DNA of 14,815 nt, taken from the NCBI GenBank assembly GCA_030830145.1, contig JAURNO010000317.1, positions 1 to 14,815 on the forward strand, written 5' to 3'. The translations under genes and the position numbers were made by a program. The DNA is from Verrucomicrobiota bacterium (lineage in GTDB: Bacteria; Verrucomicrobiota; Verrucomicrobiia; Opitutales; Seribacteraceae). Below, one piece after another: positions 1-8,010 of the stretch; positions within the stretch are counted from its first letter, which is position 1; every line of letters begins with the position of its first letter. Under the pieces are notes generated by a model. The model was not told where the DNA came from. It saw nothing but the letters and a program-made list of their open reading frames with translations, and did not search any database.

Positions 1-414
1 CAAATCGACTTTGTTGATTACGGGAATAATTTCCAACCCTTGAGCATCCGCCAACTGGGCGTTGGCCAGGGTTTGGGCTTCGACTCCCTGAGATGCATCG
101 ACCAAAAGCAGAGCACCTTCGCAAGCGGCCAAGCTCCTGGACACCTCATAAGAAAAATCAACATGACCCGGCGTATCGATCAAATTGAACAAGTAATCGT
201 TTCCGTCTTGGGCGGAATAGGTCATTGAGACCGGATGACATTTGATCGTGATGCCCCGCTCGCGCTCCAAATCCATGGAATCGAGCAGTTGCTCTTTCAT
301 CTCTCTGGCCATGACCGTGCGAGTACGCTCGAGCAATCGATCGGACAAGGTTGTCTTGCCATGATCGACATGAGCGATAATACAAAAATTACGAATCCTT
401 TGTGTTTCCACCAT
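1..414 (-). CDS. lepA: Elongation factor 4 (LepA), N-terminal part, truncated by window edge
   Basis: This is the first 138 codons of a translational GTPase, read leftwards from ATG at 412-414; the rest lies outside the window. The G motifs are visible in order: G1 AHVDHGKTT (residues 14-22), RGIT (53-56), DTPGH (80-84) and NKVD (134-137). The signatures [13 protein letters not shown] and [19 protein letters not shown], followed by [10 protein letters not shown], are diagnostic of LepA rather than TypA or EF-G. LepA is a ribosome-associated GTPase thought to act in back-translocation or in small-subunit maturation and initiation. The G1 loop ends in KTT, whereas most LepA proteins have KST; this is a conservative change. 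No Shine-Dalgarno sequence is seen before the ATG. The gene is divergent from dapA, separated by 86 bases. The family call is very secure; nothing can be said about the missing C-terminal domains. Confidence 0.96.
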   Translation of the reverse strand, partial: MVETQRIRNFCIIAHVDHGKTTLSDRLLERTRTVMAREMKEQLLDSMDLERERGITIKCHPVSMTYSAQDGNDYLFNLIDTPGHVDFSYEVSRSLAACEGALLLVDASQGVEAQTLANAQLADAQGLEIIPVINKVDL

Positions 415-500
415 TAAAAAGTTGACCACTCAAATTTTCCTGTCGAGAAAGGACAAGAGAAATAAACGCGGGAACAACCTTTCTCACATAATAATTCAAA
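415..500. other. Divergent lepA/dapA intergenic region
   Basis: This is an 86-base AT-rich spacer between the divergent starts of lepA and dapA, and it must hold the promoters of both. A CATAAT hexamer at 487-492 could be a -10 element only for a start very close to the dapA ATG, and it has no convincing -35 partner. A TTGACC at 422-427 has no -10 at proper spacing. No Shine-Dalgarno sequence is visible before either ATG. I do not assign specific promoters. Confidence 0.5.
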
Positions 501-1388
501 ATGGACAAGAATCTACTTCACGGAGCTCACACTGCTCTGATCACACCTATGAAAGACGGGACCGTCTCCTATTCCGACCTCGAGAGACTCGTGGCCGGAC
601 AATTGGACTCGGGGATTTCCGGGGTCGTCCCCTGTGGAACAACTGGTGAATCCCCCACCCTATCCAAAAAGGAACACCTTCAGGTGATACGGGAAACGGT
701 GGAACAGGTAGCAGGGAAAATCCCCGTAATCGCAGGAACCGGAGCAAACTCCACCGAGGAAGCCATTCACCTGACCAAGGAAGCCGAAAAGGCTGGAGTC
801 GACGGTTTTCTGCTCGTCGCCCCCTATTACAACAAACCCAGTCAGGACGGACTTCTCGCTCACTATGGGGCCCTTGCCGAGGTAACGGACAAGCCCATCG
901 TCCTGTATTCAATTCCCTCGCGTTGCGGGATCGAGATCTCCACTGATACGGTTAAGCAACTGCATGAGAAGTACCCGCATGTTTGCGCACTCAAGGAGGC
1001 GGGTGGTCGTTCCTCCAAAGTTTCAGAAACAGTCTGTGCTCTGGGAGATGAATTCGTAACGCTGTCCGGAGATGACGGACTCACCCTCCCCTTCATGGCT
1101 TGTGGAGCCAAAGGAGTAATAAGCGTAGCCTCGAATATTATTCCAGCTGTAGTCGGCAATTTGGTCCAATTGGCTCTCCAAGACAACTACCAAGCGGCAC
1201 GGAATATTCATCTCGAGCACTATCAGTTTTTCAACGATCTGTTTTGTGAACCAAACCCCGTACCCGTAAAAACCCTGCTCCACCTAAAAGGGGCTATCTC
1301 ATCTTCCGAGACTCGGCTTCCACTTACGCCTCCTTCTTCGCAAAACTCCAAACTTTTGGAAAAAATAGCGAATACCCTGAACACCTAA
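501..1388 (+). CDS. dapA: 4-hydroxy-tetrahydrodipicolinate synthase
   Basis: DapA condenses pyruvate with aspartate semialdehyde, the first committed step of the diaminopimelate/lysine branch, in the cytoplasm. The 295-residue length is typical for this TIM-barrel family. Visible signatures are CGTTGE (45-50), the APYYNKPSQDGL segment (107-118), YSIPSRCG (136-143) and ALKEAGG (163-169). K165 is the Schiff-base lysine, Y136 and T48 match the catalytic triad positions, Y110 matches the tyrosine contributed across the dimer, and R141 matches the arginine that binds the substrate carboxylate. The usual YNVPSRTG motif here reads YSIPSRCG, so the Asn and Thr flanking the catalytic residues are replaced. 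The start is the only ATG that gives a family-like N terminus; no Shine-Dalgarno sequence is seen. The gene is followed by dapB after 11 bases, probably in one operon. Confidence 0.96.
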   Translation: MDKNLLHGAHTALITPMKDGTVSYSDLERLVAGQLDSGISGVVPCGTTGESPTLSKKEHLQVIRETVEQVAGKIPVIAGTGANSTEEAIHLTKEAEKAGVDGFLLVAPYYNKPSQDGLLAHYGALAEVTDKPIVLYSIPSRCGIEISTDTVKQLHEKYPHVCALKEAGGRSSKVSETVCALGDEFVTLSGDDGLTLPFMACGAKGVISVASNIIPAVVGNLVQLALQDNYQAARNIHLEHYQFFNDLFCEPNPVPVKTLLHLKGAISSSETRLPLTPPSSQNSKLLEKIANTLNT

Positions 1389-1399
1389 ACGGCTTTTAT

Positions 1400-2140
1400 A
1401 TGTCACTCAAAATTTTACTCAGCGGTGCAAAAGGCAGAATGGGACAAGCTATCTGCTCAATTGCGGGTGAACATGGTTGCGAGATCACTCATCCGGTCGA
1501 CCTCGGAGACGATCCCGCAGAATGGATCGCCGAATGTGAATTGGTAATCGACTTTTCCCTTCGCGATGCCACCCGACCACTTGCCGAACTTGCCGCAAAG
1601 AACGGCAAGCCCATGGTGATCGGGACAACCGGACATGACCCTGCCGACCGTGAAGCCATTGAAAAAATAGCCTCTAGAATCCCCATGGTTTGGGCGGGTA
1701 ACTTCTCCACTGGGGTCAACCTTCTCTTTTACCTCACCGAGCAAGCGTCCAGGGTTCTCGATGCCAACTCCGGCTTCGACCCCGAAGTAATCGAGATGCA
1801 CCATCGCTTGAAAAAGGATTCACCGAGCGGTACTGCGGACCGCCTGCTCGAAATACTCAAGGACTCTAGAAAACTAAGCGAAAAGCAAGTTTCCCACGGC
1901 CGATCGGGAATGGTGGGAGAAAGAAAAGATGACGAAATCGGGTCTCACGCCTTACGCGGTGGAGACGTCGTGGGTGAACACACAGTAATGTTTGCCGGAA
2001 TAGGCGAGCGGATCGAACTGACTCACCGTGCGACGGACCGAGTGATTTTCGCAGCCGGCGCTCTCAAAGCAGCCAAATGGGTGGTGGGACAAACCCCGGG
2101 ACTTTACTCCATGCAGGACGTACTGGGTCTGCAGACCTGA
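1400..2140 (+). CDS. dapB: 4-hydroxy-tetrahydrodipicolinate reductase
   Basis: DapB reduces the DapA product to tetrahydrodipicolinate with NAD(P)H, the second step of the diaminopimelate pathway. The N-terminal dinucleotide-binding loop GAKGRMG is at residues 9-15. GTTGH (75-79) and the AGNFSTGVN stretch (99-107) follow. The family signature EMHHRLKKDSPSGTA (132-146) supplies the expected catalytic histidine (H134), the lysine acid (K138) and the substrate-binding SGT loop. At 246 residues it is shorter than the E. coli enzyme (273), mostly because the Rossmann half is compact; this short form occurs in several bacterial groups. It begins 11 bases after dapA and ends 16 bases before ruvA, consistent with a single transcript. 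No Shine-Dalgarno sequence is visible before the ATG. Confidence 0.96.
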   Translation: MSLKILLSGAKGRMGQAICSIAGEHGCEITHPVDLGDDPAEWIAECELVIDFSLRDATRPLAELAAKNGKPMVIGTTGHDPADREAIEKIASRIPMVWAGNFSTGVNLLFYLTEQASRVLDANSGFDPEVIEMHHRLKKDSPSGTADRLLEILKDSRKLSEKQVSHGRSGMVGERKDDEIGSHALRGGDVVGEHTVMFAGIGERIELTHRATDRVIFAAGALKAAKWVVGQTPGLYSMQDVLGLQT

Positions 2141-2156
2141 TCAAGAAAATCGAACC

Positions 2157-2783
2157 ATGATTGCTTTTATCGAAGGAGACCTAATCGAGTGCCAACTCAA
2201 CCTTGCCATCATTCAAGTTGGAGGAATTGGCTACGAAGTACATATTCCTCTCACCACCTCGGAAAAACTGCCTGCACTCGGACGGGAAATCAAGCTCTAC
2301 ACCCAAGCTGTATACCGTGAGGATGCCCAAACCCTCTATGGCTTTATCGACCGCGAATCGAAAGACTTCTTCCGTATGATCGTAGACAAAGTATCGGGCA
2401 TCGGTCCAAAGATCGCACTCAACCTGCTCGGCTCCCTCTCTCTTCCGACCCTCAAGACTTCCATCGCCAGCGGTGACGTCGGTATGCTTTCCAAAGCCCA
2501 AGGCCTAGGGAAGAAGACTGCGGAACGAATCGTGGTCGAACTCAAGGACAAGGTTTTACCGAAGGGAACGAACTTGGAGCCACCCCCTTCATCCTCTACC
2601 GGTTCAGCGGACCCTGAAACCGAAGTAATCAATAACCTCGGGCCATACCAAGACGCTCTTTCGGCCTTGCTTACGCTTGGATACAAGGCAACCGACGCAG
2701 ATCAAGCTATACGCAAGGCAGCGGATGCCTTGGGGAAAAGAGCAAGTACGGAGGAACTGATCCGAAAAGCTCTTGGCCGCTAA
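2157..2783 (+). CDS. ruvA: Holliday junction branch-migration protein RuvA
   Basis: RuvA tetramers bind four-way DNA junctions and load the RuvB motor during recombination and repair. All three domains can be seen in the 208 residues: an OB-fold domain (about 1-63) ending in the REDAQTLYGF motif, with the acidic pin at E55-D56; a double helix-hairpin-helix domain with VSGIGPKIA (79-87) and AQGLGKKTAERI (114-125); a Ser/Pro-rich flexible linker (about 138-160); and the C-terminal RuvB-contacting helices (about 161-208). The gene follows dapB by 16 bases rather than sitting with ruvB or ruvC, neither of which is in the window. Its TAA stop overlaps the stop of the converging thiD gene by four bases, so no separate terminator fits between them. 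Confidence 0.96.
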   Translation: MIAFIEGDLIECQLNLAIIQVGGIGYEVHIPLTTSEKLPALGREIKLYTQAVYREDAQTLYGFIDRESKDFFRMIVDKVSGIGPKIALNLLGSLSLPTLKTSIASGDVGMLSKAQGLGKKTAERIVVELKDKVLPKGTNLEPPPSSSTGSADPETEVINNLGPYQDALSALLTLGYKATDADQAIRKAADALGKRASTEELIRKALGR

Positions 2784-3529
2784 GCGGACCCAATTTGGCC
2801 TGCAATATAACTGGCCAAATATTCGCAAGCCTGGCCTACCGCCTCTTTCAATTCGCTGCCTCTTGCCAGAAAACAAGTGATTGCACTAGCCAAACGGCAA
2901 CCCGTCCCTCTCACTTTTGATCCACCGGGAATCCGCTTGCGGGAAAAAGAATGGCTCTGTTCATCGTCGGTAACCAACAAGTCCGTGCATGTCTCGCCGG
3001 AATAATGCCCTCCCTTGATCAGCACCGCATTCGCCGCAAGTTCGAGGCAAGATGCAGCCAACTCTTCCTGACTGTCGGCTCGCAAGCCCGCTTGTTTGAC
3101 CAAACGGGTCGCCTCGAAAAGATTGGGCGTAATCAAGTCGACGCAGGGGAAAAGGCAATGATCCAGGGACGCAATTCCCTCCTCCGTTGAAAGACTTCCA
3201 CCCGAAGAACTTGAGAAGACTGGATCCAAAACGACTTTTCCAAAGGAATGAGCGAGTAGAAAATCGCGAACCACTTCGATCGATTCGAGGTTTGGCAACA
3301 TTCCGATCTTGACGGCATCTACCGCGGAGTCACCAACGGCAAACAATTGGCTTTTCAGAGTATGCTCGGGCAGGACGTGCGAATGATAATGTTTGCGAGA
3401 ATTTTGGGCAGTCACTGCGGTCACCGCCACGGATGCTTCGCAACCAAGGTCATGGCAAGTTTTAACGTCCGCAAATACGCCGGCTCCTCCTGAGCTATCG
3501 GAACCTCCTATCAAGAGAATACGAGGCAT
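2780..3529 (-). CDS. thiD: Hydroxymethylpyrimidine/phosphomethylpyrimidine kinase
   Basis: ThiD phosphorylates HMP and HMP-P to HMP-PP, the pyrimidine substrate of ThiE. The ribokinase-like fold shows GGSDSSGGAG (8-17) with the following ADVKT, the DPVF strand (102-105), the TPN loop (134-136), IKGGH (171-175) and the anion-hole/catalytic motif RGTGC (207-211). The family usually has HGTGC; the His is Arg here. The reading frame extends 36 codons further upstream to 3637, but that would overlap the preceding gene by about 100 bases. The family N terminus MPRILLIGGSD fixes the ATG at 3527-3529, giving 249 residues and a five-base gap after the preceding stop. It is the last gene of the thi operon, and its TAG overlaps the ruvA TAA in a tail-to-tail arrangement. 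The call is very secure. Confidence 0.94.
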   Translation of the reverse strand: MPRILLIGGSDSSGGAGVFADVKTCHDLGCEASVAVTAVTAQNSRKHYHSHVLPEHTLKSQLFAVGDSAVDAVKIGMLPNLESIEVVRDFLLAHSFGKVVLDPVFSSSSGGSLSTEEGIASLDHCLFPCVDLITPNLFEATRLVKQAGLRADSQEELAASCLELAANAVLIKGGHYSGETCTDLLVTDDEQSHSFSRKRIPGGSKVRGTGCRLASAITCFLARGSELKEAVGQACEYLASYIAGQIGSA

Positions 3530-3534
3530 TTCAA

Positions 3535-4668
3535 CTAGCCGACCGGAGGAGGCACCCCGACGTCCTCGCTCCACCGAATCATCCCTCCACTCAAATTGTA
3601 TAGCTTGCGGTACCCCATTTCCACCAAAGCCCGGCATGCCATCATGCTCCGAACCCCCGCCTTGCAGTAGACGACCATTTCTCGATCAGGCCGAAAATCA
3701 TCGGGCAAAGAAGGTCCCTCTGGTTGAGCAAAATGACCGACCGGACAATGAGCGGACGGATCTATGCGGGACAGTTGGCGCTCCCAATCCTCACGCACAT
3801 CGAGCAACAAAAGATCCGGTTTTACCTTCATCATCCGGAGAAGCTCAACGGGTTCGATCTCTTCGATCACGACGTCTTCCTCCGGTCCTACCGTCTCGCA
3901 AACGGAAGTTTCTTCGGGTAATCCGCTGATTTTCCGGCTTTTCGGGTCAGGCGACAAAGCGAGCGTTCTCGTCTTATTGCCCAAGGCATCATAAAGAAGA
4001 AGTTTGCCACTCAACGATTTCCCCAATCCGGTAATCACTTTGATTGCCTCCAGCGCCTGCATGCATCCGATGACTCCGGGGAGAACTCCGACCACGCCAA
4101 CCTCAGAGCAATTCGGAACCACACCGGCAGCGGGTGGTTCGGGAAAAAGACAACGATAGGTCGGTCCACCCCTCAGGTTAAAAACGCTGACTTGACCTTC
4201 GAATTGATGAATTGCGCCGTAGATGAGGATTTTGTCGAAAAGGACGCAGGCATCATTGATCAAGTAACGGGAATCAAAGGAATCCGTACCATCCACGACG
4301 ATATCGTACCCCTCGAGTGTTTCCTTAGCATTGCCCCGTGTAATGCGGATTGCGAAGGGAACGATTTCGACGTAAGGATTGAGTTTGGCCAAGCGACTCG
4401 CCGCAACCTCGGCCTTTGACTGCCCGATATCGTCATGCGTGTATAGAACCTGTCGTTGCAAGTTGGAAGCGGACACCTGATCGTCATCGACAATCCCAAT
4501 TCTCCCAACGCCAGCCGCCACCAGGTACTGTAAAACAGGGCAACCCAAACCGCCTGCCCCGACTACCAATACCGAAGCGTCCTTGAGTTTTCCCTGAGCC
4601 TCCTTCCCGAAACCAGGCAAGGACAAATGCCGTTGGTATTGCTTGACCTCTTCAGTGGAAAAACTCAT
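3535..4668 (-). CDS. ThiF/MoeB-type adenylyltransferase fused to a C-terminal rhodanese domain
   Basis: This is an E1-like enzyme that adenylates the C-terminal Gly of a ubiquitin-like sulfur carrier, here most likely ThiS. The N-terminal domain (about 1-250 of 377) has the ATP loop GAGGLG (37-42), D61/D62, the NLQRQ arginine finger region (69-73), K85, the DGTD motif (126-129) and C187 in PNCSEVG, the position of the conserved crossover cysteine. The C-terminal rhodanese domain (about 270-377) has LLLDVRE (287-293) and the persulfide loop CKAGVRS (335-341). The domain order matches MoeZ/MOCS3-type proteins. Of the two CxxC zinc pairs usual in ThiF/MoeB, only C173 is present: T170 replaces the first ligand, and the second pair lies in DPKSRKISG (241-249), which has no Cys. 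The frame also offers a TTG at 4695, but the ATG at 4668 gives the usual N terminus and avoids overlap with thiH. Its place in the thi operon argues for a ThiF role; service to molybdopterin synthase too cannot be excluded. Confidence 0.9.
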   Translation of the reverse strand: MSFSTEEVKQYQRHLSLPGFGKEAQGKLKDASVLVVGAGGLGCPVLQYLVAAGVGRIGIVDDDQVSASNLQRQVLYTHDDIGQSKAEVAASRLAKLNPYVEIVPFAIRITRGNAKETLEGYDIVVDGTDSFDSRYLINDACVLFDKILIYGAIHQFEGQVSVFNLRGGPTYRCLFPEPPAAGVVPNCSEVGVVGVLPGVIGCMQALEAIKVITGLGKSLSGKLLLYDALGNKTRTLALSPDPKSRKISGLPEETSVCETVGPEEDVVIEEIEPVELLRMMKVKPDLLLLDVREDWERQLSRIDPSAHCPVGHFAQPEGPSLPDDFRPDREMVVYCKAGVRSMMACRALVEMGYRKLYNLSGGMIRWSEDVGVPPPVG

Positions 4669-4684
4669 CGAAAAAGCAGTGGAC

Positions 4685-5893
4685 CTATCCGGCAAGAGAA
4701 AGGGCGTCTCCCCGTCCCTCCGTTACTAATTCCACACCCTCATCCGCAGGGGCACGAACGAGATCGTAAGAAGGATCCCAATCCTTCCAGACCGGATCGT
4801 ACCCCTCATTCCTGAGCATAGCGCGCACCTCGGAAGCAGGCCGCTCGTCGGAGGTTGAAAACTGCTCAAGGGAATCCTCTTCGCCAGCATAACCACCCGG
4901 ATTCGTTTTTGAACCGGCACTCATCGTAGTCACTCCAAGAGGAAGCAAATTTTCGCGTAAAGTGGGGCTTTCTCTGGTCGAGAGGGTCAATTCAATTTCC
5001 TCTTTGAAAATCCGAAAGGCACAAAAAAGCTGAACAAGGTCGCGATCGGAGAGATCCGCCATCGGCATCCCCTCTCCTTCGAACGGACGGATGCGCGGAA
5101 AAGACATGGAATAAGTGGTCTTCCAATATTTCTTTTCCAAATAATCCAAATGCAAACCGGCAAAATAGGCATCCGTCCTCCAATCTTTCGTCAAACCGAA
5201 CAGACAACCAAGTCCGATTTTATTGACCCCCGCTCGCCCGAGTCGGTCCGGCGTCTCCAATCTCCATTCGAAATTCCTTTTTTTACCCTTGAGGTGGTGA
5301 GCGGCATAACTCTCAGTCTCATAGGTTTCCTGATAAACCATAACTGCATGCAAACCCTCCTGAATCAGTTGCTCGTATTCTTTCTTTTTGAGGGGTTGAG
5401 CTTCGATGGACAAGTTGGAAAAATGGGGGCGCAAGGTACGCAGAGCCTCGGCAAGATAGTCTACGCCCACCTTCGCGCTCGATTCGCCCGTAACGAGTAA
5501 AACATGCTCAAAACCTTGTTTTTTAAGAATACCTGCTTCCTTTAGGATCTCCACGGTACTCAATGTCTTTCTCGGTATATCGTTCCCAAGGCTGAACCCG
5601 CAATAATCGCAGATATTGTTACACTCGTTGGACAGGTAAAGCGGAGCAAAAAGTCGAATAACGTTACCGAAGCGCCTACGAGTGACCTGCTGGCTTAATC
5701 GGGCCATGGCTTCAAGATATTTGTCGACTGCACACTGGGATAACAAAGCGGCAAAGTCAGCAATTCCACCACGACCTCCTCTTGCCAAGGCCCTCTCAAC
5801 CTCCGCGCAACCCGCATCCTTTATCAAGCGAGTGACCCGGCCCCAGTCCTGTTCACGAAAAAGTTCGGTAAAACTAGAATGAATCATCCCCAT
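4685..5893 (-). CDS. thiH: 2-iminoacetate synthase (tyrosine lyase)
   Basis: ThiH is a radical SAM enzyme that cleaves tyrosine to dehydroglycine (2-iminoacetate) and p-cresol, feeding the glycine-derived part of the thiazole to ThiG. The CxxxCxxC cluster motif is C91-C95-C98, within NECNNICDYCGF. LLVTGESS follows in the SAM-binding region, and the late motif TTMSAGSKTNPGGYA is typical of ThiH. The protein has 402 residues against roughly 370-380 for common ThiH proteins; the excess includes 29 residues after the VWKDWD motif (368-373) that normally lies near the C terminus. The start ATG is two bases past the thiG stop, and an AGGGAG Shine-Dalgarno at 5901-5906 lies seven bases upstream. Having ThiH rather than the oxygen-dependent ThiO gives a route that needs no O2. 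Confidence 0.96.
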   Translation of the reverse strand: MGMIHSSFTELFREQDWGRVTRLIKDAGCAEVERALARGGRGGIADFAALLSQCAVDKYLEAMARLSQQVTRRRFGNVIRLFAPLYLSNECNNICDYCGFSLGNDIPRKTLSTVEILKEAGILKKQGFEHVLLVTGESSAKVGVDYLAEALRTLRPHFSNLSIEAQPLKKKEYEQLIQEGLHAVMVYQETYETESYAAHHLKGKKRNFEWRLETPDRLGRAGVNKIGLGCLFGLTKDWRTDAYFAGLHLDYLEKKYWKTTYSMSFPRIRPFEGEGMPMADLSDRDLVQLFCAFRIFKEEIELTLSTRESPTLRENLLPLGVTTMSAGSKTNPGGYAGEEDSLEQFSTSDERPASEVRAMLRNEGYDPVWKDWDPSYDLVRAPADEGVELVTEGRGDALSLAG

Positions 5894-5895
5894 TG

Positions 5896-6684
5896 TTAGT
5901 CTCCCTTGTCAAGAAAAGCAGTCAAAGGGGAGGTCGCTCGGGCAAGCCCGGAAACTTCCCCCAAGCCGGCTAGATAGGCCTGCCTGCCCGCCATCACGCC
6001 TAAGGAAAAAGCTTCCCCCATGGCCGTTGGGTCCTGGGACACGGCCAAAGCCGTATTCACAAGAACGGCATCCGCCCCCATCTCCATCGCCTCCGCTGCC
6101 TGCGAAGGTGACCCGATCCCTGCGTCAACTACAACCGGGACCTCCGCTTGTTCGATTATGATCTTCAAGAACTCTCTGCTTTCGAGACCTTTGTTGCTGC
6201 CGATCGGAGAACCCAGAGGCATGACGGCGGCCGCTCCGGCCTCTTCCAGCTTTTTGCAAAGCACAGGATCAGCATGGCAATAAGGAAGAACGACGAACCC
6301 TTCGGCGGATAGTGCCTTAGTCGCTTCGAGGGTTTCCACAGGATCCGGCATCAAGTACTTGGGATCGGGATGAATCTCCAACTTCAACCAATTCGTACCT
6401 AAAGCCTCTCTCGCCATCCGAGCAACGAAGACCGCTTCTTTTGCATCCCGAACTCCGGAAGTATTGGGAAGAAGCTTCACCTTGCCGGTGTCGATGTAGT
6501 CGAGTATGGAGTCGTCATCAGAGTCGGGATTAGCCCGCTTCATGGCAACCGTAACCATTTGCGAACCACTTGAATCAACCGCCCCGCGGAGGGCATCGCC
6601 GGAAGAGAACTTCCCCGTACCCACGAAAAGCCTCGATTGAAAGGATTCTCCACCGAGTAACAGATGGTCTAACAGTTTGCTCAT
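5896..6684 (-). CDS. thiG: Thiazole synthase
   Basis: ThiG builds the thiazole phosphate from 1-deoxyxylulose 5-phosphate, ThiS thiocarboxylate and dehydroglycine. The 262-residue TIM barrel has [11 protein letters not shown] near the N terminus (18-28), the LLPNTSG loop (71-77), the Schiff-base lysine K101 in [19 protein letters not shown] (132-140), [12 protein letters not shown] in the phosphate-binding region and [19 protein letters not shown] with DAVLVNTA near the C terminus. The start overlaps the thiE stop as ATGA, and a near-perfect Shine-Dalgarno (AGGAGGAGGT, 6691-6700) sits six bases upstream inside thiE. This suggests strong re-initiation and a need for abundant ThiG, which is a slow enzyme. 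thiH follows after two bases, in keeping with the known ThiG-ThiH complex. Confidence 0.97.
   Translation of the reverse strand: MSKLLDHLLLGGESFQSRLFVGTGKFSSGDALRGAVDSSGSQMVTVAMKRANPDSDDDSILDYIDTGKVKLLPNTSGVRDAKEAVFVARMAREALGTNWLKLEIHPDPKYLMPDPVETLEATKALSAEGFVVLPYCHADPVLCKKLEEAGAAAVMPLGSPIGSNKGLESREFLKIIIEQAEVPVVVDAGIGSPSQAAEAMEMGADAVLVNTALAVSQDPTAMGEAFSLGVMAGRQAYLAGLGEVSGLARATSPLTAFLDKGD
5901..5906 (-). promoter_or_regulatory. Shine-Dalgarno for thiH
   Basis: AGGGAG on the minus strand lies seven bases before the thiH ATG at 5893, inside the last codons of thiG. It supports the assigned thiH start and independent ribosome entry. Confidence 0.7.
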
Positions 6685-7340
6685 GATTCCACCTCCTCCT
6701 TTTCGTATGCTTTCGACCTGTTCACGAATGCTTTCAAATTTGCTCCAAAGCTACCCTCTTCGGACAAAGCCGAACAAACCGCCAACCCGGCAACCCCCAA
6801 ATCGTCGATCAATTTGAAGTCTGAAAGCCCGAGTCCGCCAATCAAATAAATTGGAATCGGGTCAAGAACGGTCTTAATTTCGGAAAAATCCGGATATTCG
6901 AGAACAGGCCGTAACCCGGGCTTTGTTTTCGATGAACGAAAGGGTCCGAGCCCTACGTATCCGCACCCTCCCTCCTCCTGGACCTGACGCGCCTCCTCGA
7001 GGGAATGGACCGTACGACCGACAATGGCAAGATCTCCCATCAATTCGCAAGCTCGACTTGGCGAACCATCTTCCATTCCAAGATGCACCCCATGAGCTCC
7101 GGACCGCTCGGCAACTTCAGGGCGATCGTTGACGATCAGAACCGCACCGACTTGGCGGGCCATATCAACTGAAAGCCTGACCTGCTCAAGTAAAGTTACT
7201 CCGACGAGCGACTTACTTCTGAACTGTATGAACCTCACCCCGTTCTCGAGCATGATCTCAACCTGGCGAAGGTGAGAGACGCAGGGGTCATCCCTTGTCA
7301 GAGCAAGGAGCGTGGAAAACGCTTGGAAGCCTACATTCAC
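6681..7340 (-). CDS. thiE: Thiamin phosphate synthase
   Basis: ThiE couples HMP-PP with thiazole phosphate (or its carboxylate tautomer) to give thiamin phosphate. All family signatures are intact in the 219 residues: IQFRSK (38-43), VNDRPEVA (70-77), GVHLGMED (84-91), [11 protein letters not shown] (107-117), the phosphate loop [12 protein letters not shown] (130-141) and the GG of YLIGG. The start is a GTG at 7340 that overlaps the upstream stop as GTGA. Translational coupling is likely because no strong Shine-Dalgarno is visible. This is the copy expected to be catalytically active, in contrast to the degenerate paralogue just upstream. Confidence 0.94.
   Translation of the reverse strand: MNVGFQAFSTLLALTRDDPCVSHLRQVEIMLENGVRFIQFRSKSLVGVTLLEQVRLSVDMARQVGAVLIVNDRPEVAERSGAHGVHLGMEDGSPSRACELMGDLAIVGRTVHSLEEARQVQEEGGCGYVGLGPFRSSKTKPGLRPVLEYPDFSEIKTVLDPIPIYLIGGLGLSDFKLIDDLGVAGLAVCSALSEEGSFGANLKAFVNRSKAYEKEEVES
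6691..6700 (-). promoter_or_regulatory. Strong Shine-Dalgarno for thiG
   Basis: AGGAGGAGGT on the minus strand, six bases before the thiG ATG and inside the thiE coding sequence, is the best ribosome-binding site in the window. It fixes the thiG start. Confidence 0.85.
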
Positions 7341-8010
7341 TTGCTCAAAGAAACCAAAGACGGAGGCATTTCCCTGATCTTCTTTTTCGAAGGCTTTTCC
7401 ATTCTGGCTTTGTAATCGACAAGAATCGAGTCACGAACTTTCATAAAACCTTCCAGGGCATGAATGGGATCCTTCCTTCCCCATACCGCTCCAAGCAAAG
7501 CAACACCCGAAAAACCGATTTCGAGTAAATTCTTCACCTTATTTCTTCGAATCCCTCCCAAGGCAAAAACCGGAGAACGATTTCCCGAGGAAAAATATTC
7601 CCGAATCGACTCGATTGATACCTTCGGACCATATCCTTGCTTGGAAATCGAATGGTAAACCGGTCCAAAGAACGAGTAATCCAGTTTCTCCTTACTTTCA
7701 CGAAGATTGGAAATCTTATGAAAAGAACGGCTGCAAGAACCCGAAACTTCGCGAGGTTTCTCCTTTGACATATGATGATAGCCCGCAAGGGGATATTTAT
7801 CCAGTAACTCGGGAACGCGATGCAGGACAATCTTCCTGAGATACTTCTCGGGTAACTTGTCCAAGATCTTCGATATGTCTTTGGCTATGTGGTCGGGCTT
7901 GCGCAAATGAAGGCGCTCCAAACCCAAATCGAACATTTCCTCCAAATCGCCCGCCTCCCCGCTCCTCATTCGCGGAGAGGAAATTAAAACCATCATGGGC
8001 AATGTCTTAT

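Noticed and set aside
3530..3637. Upstream-extended start for thiD
   Set aside because: It would overlap the ThiF/MoeB-rhodanese gene by about 100 bases. The added residues are unlike ThiD, and the ATG at 3529 gives the family N terminus.
4669..4695. TTG start nine codons upstream for the ThiF/MoeB-rhodanese gene
   Set aside because: It overlaps thiH, uses a weak start codon and adds residues not seen in the family. The ATG at 4668 is preferred.
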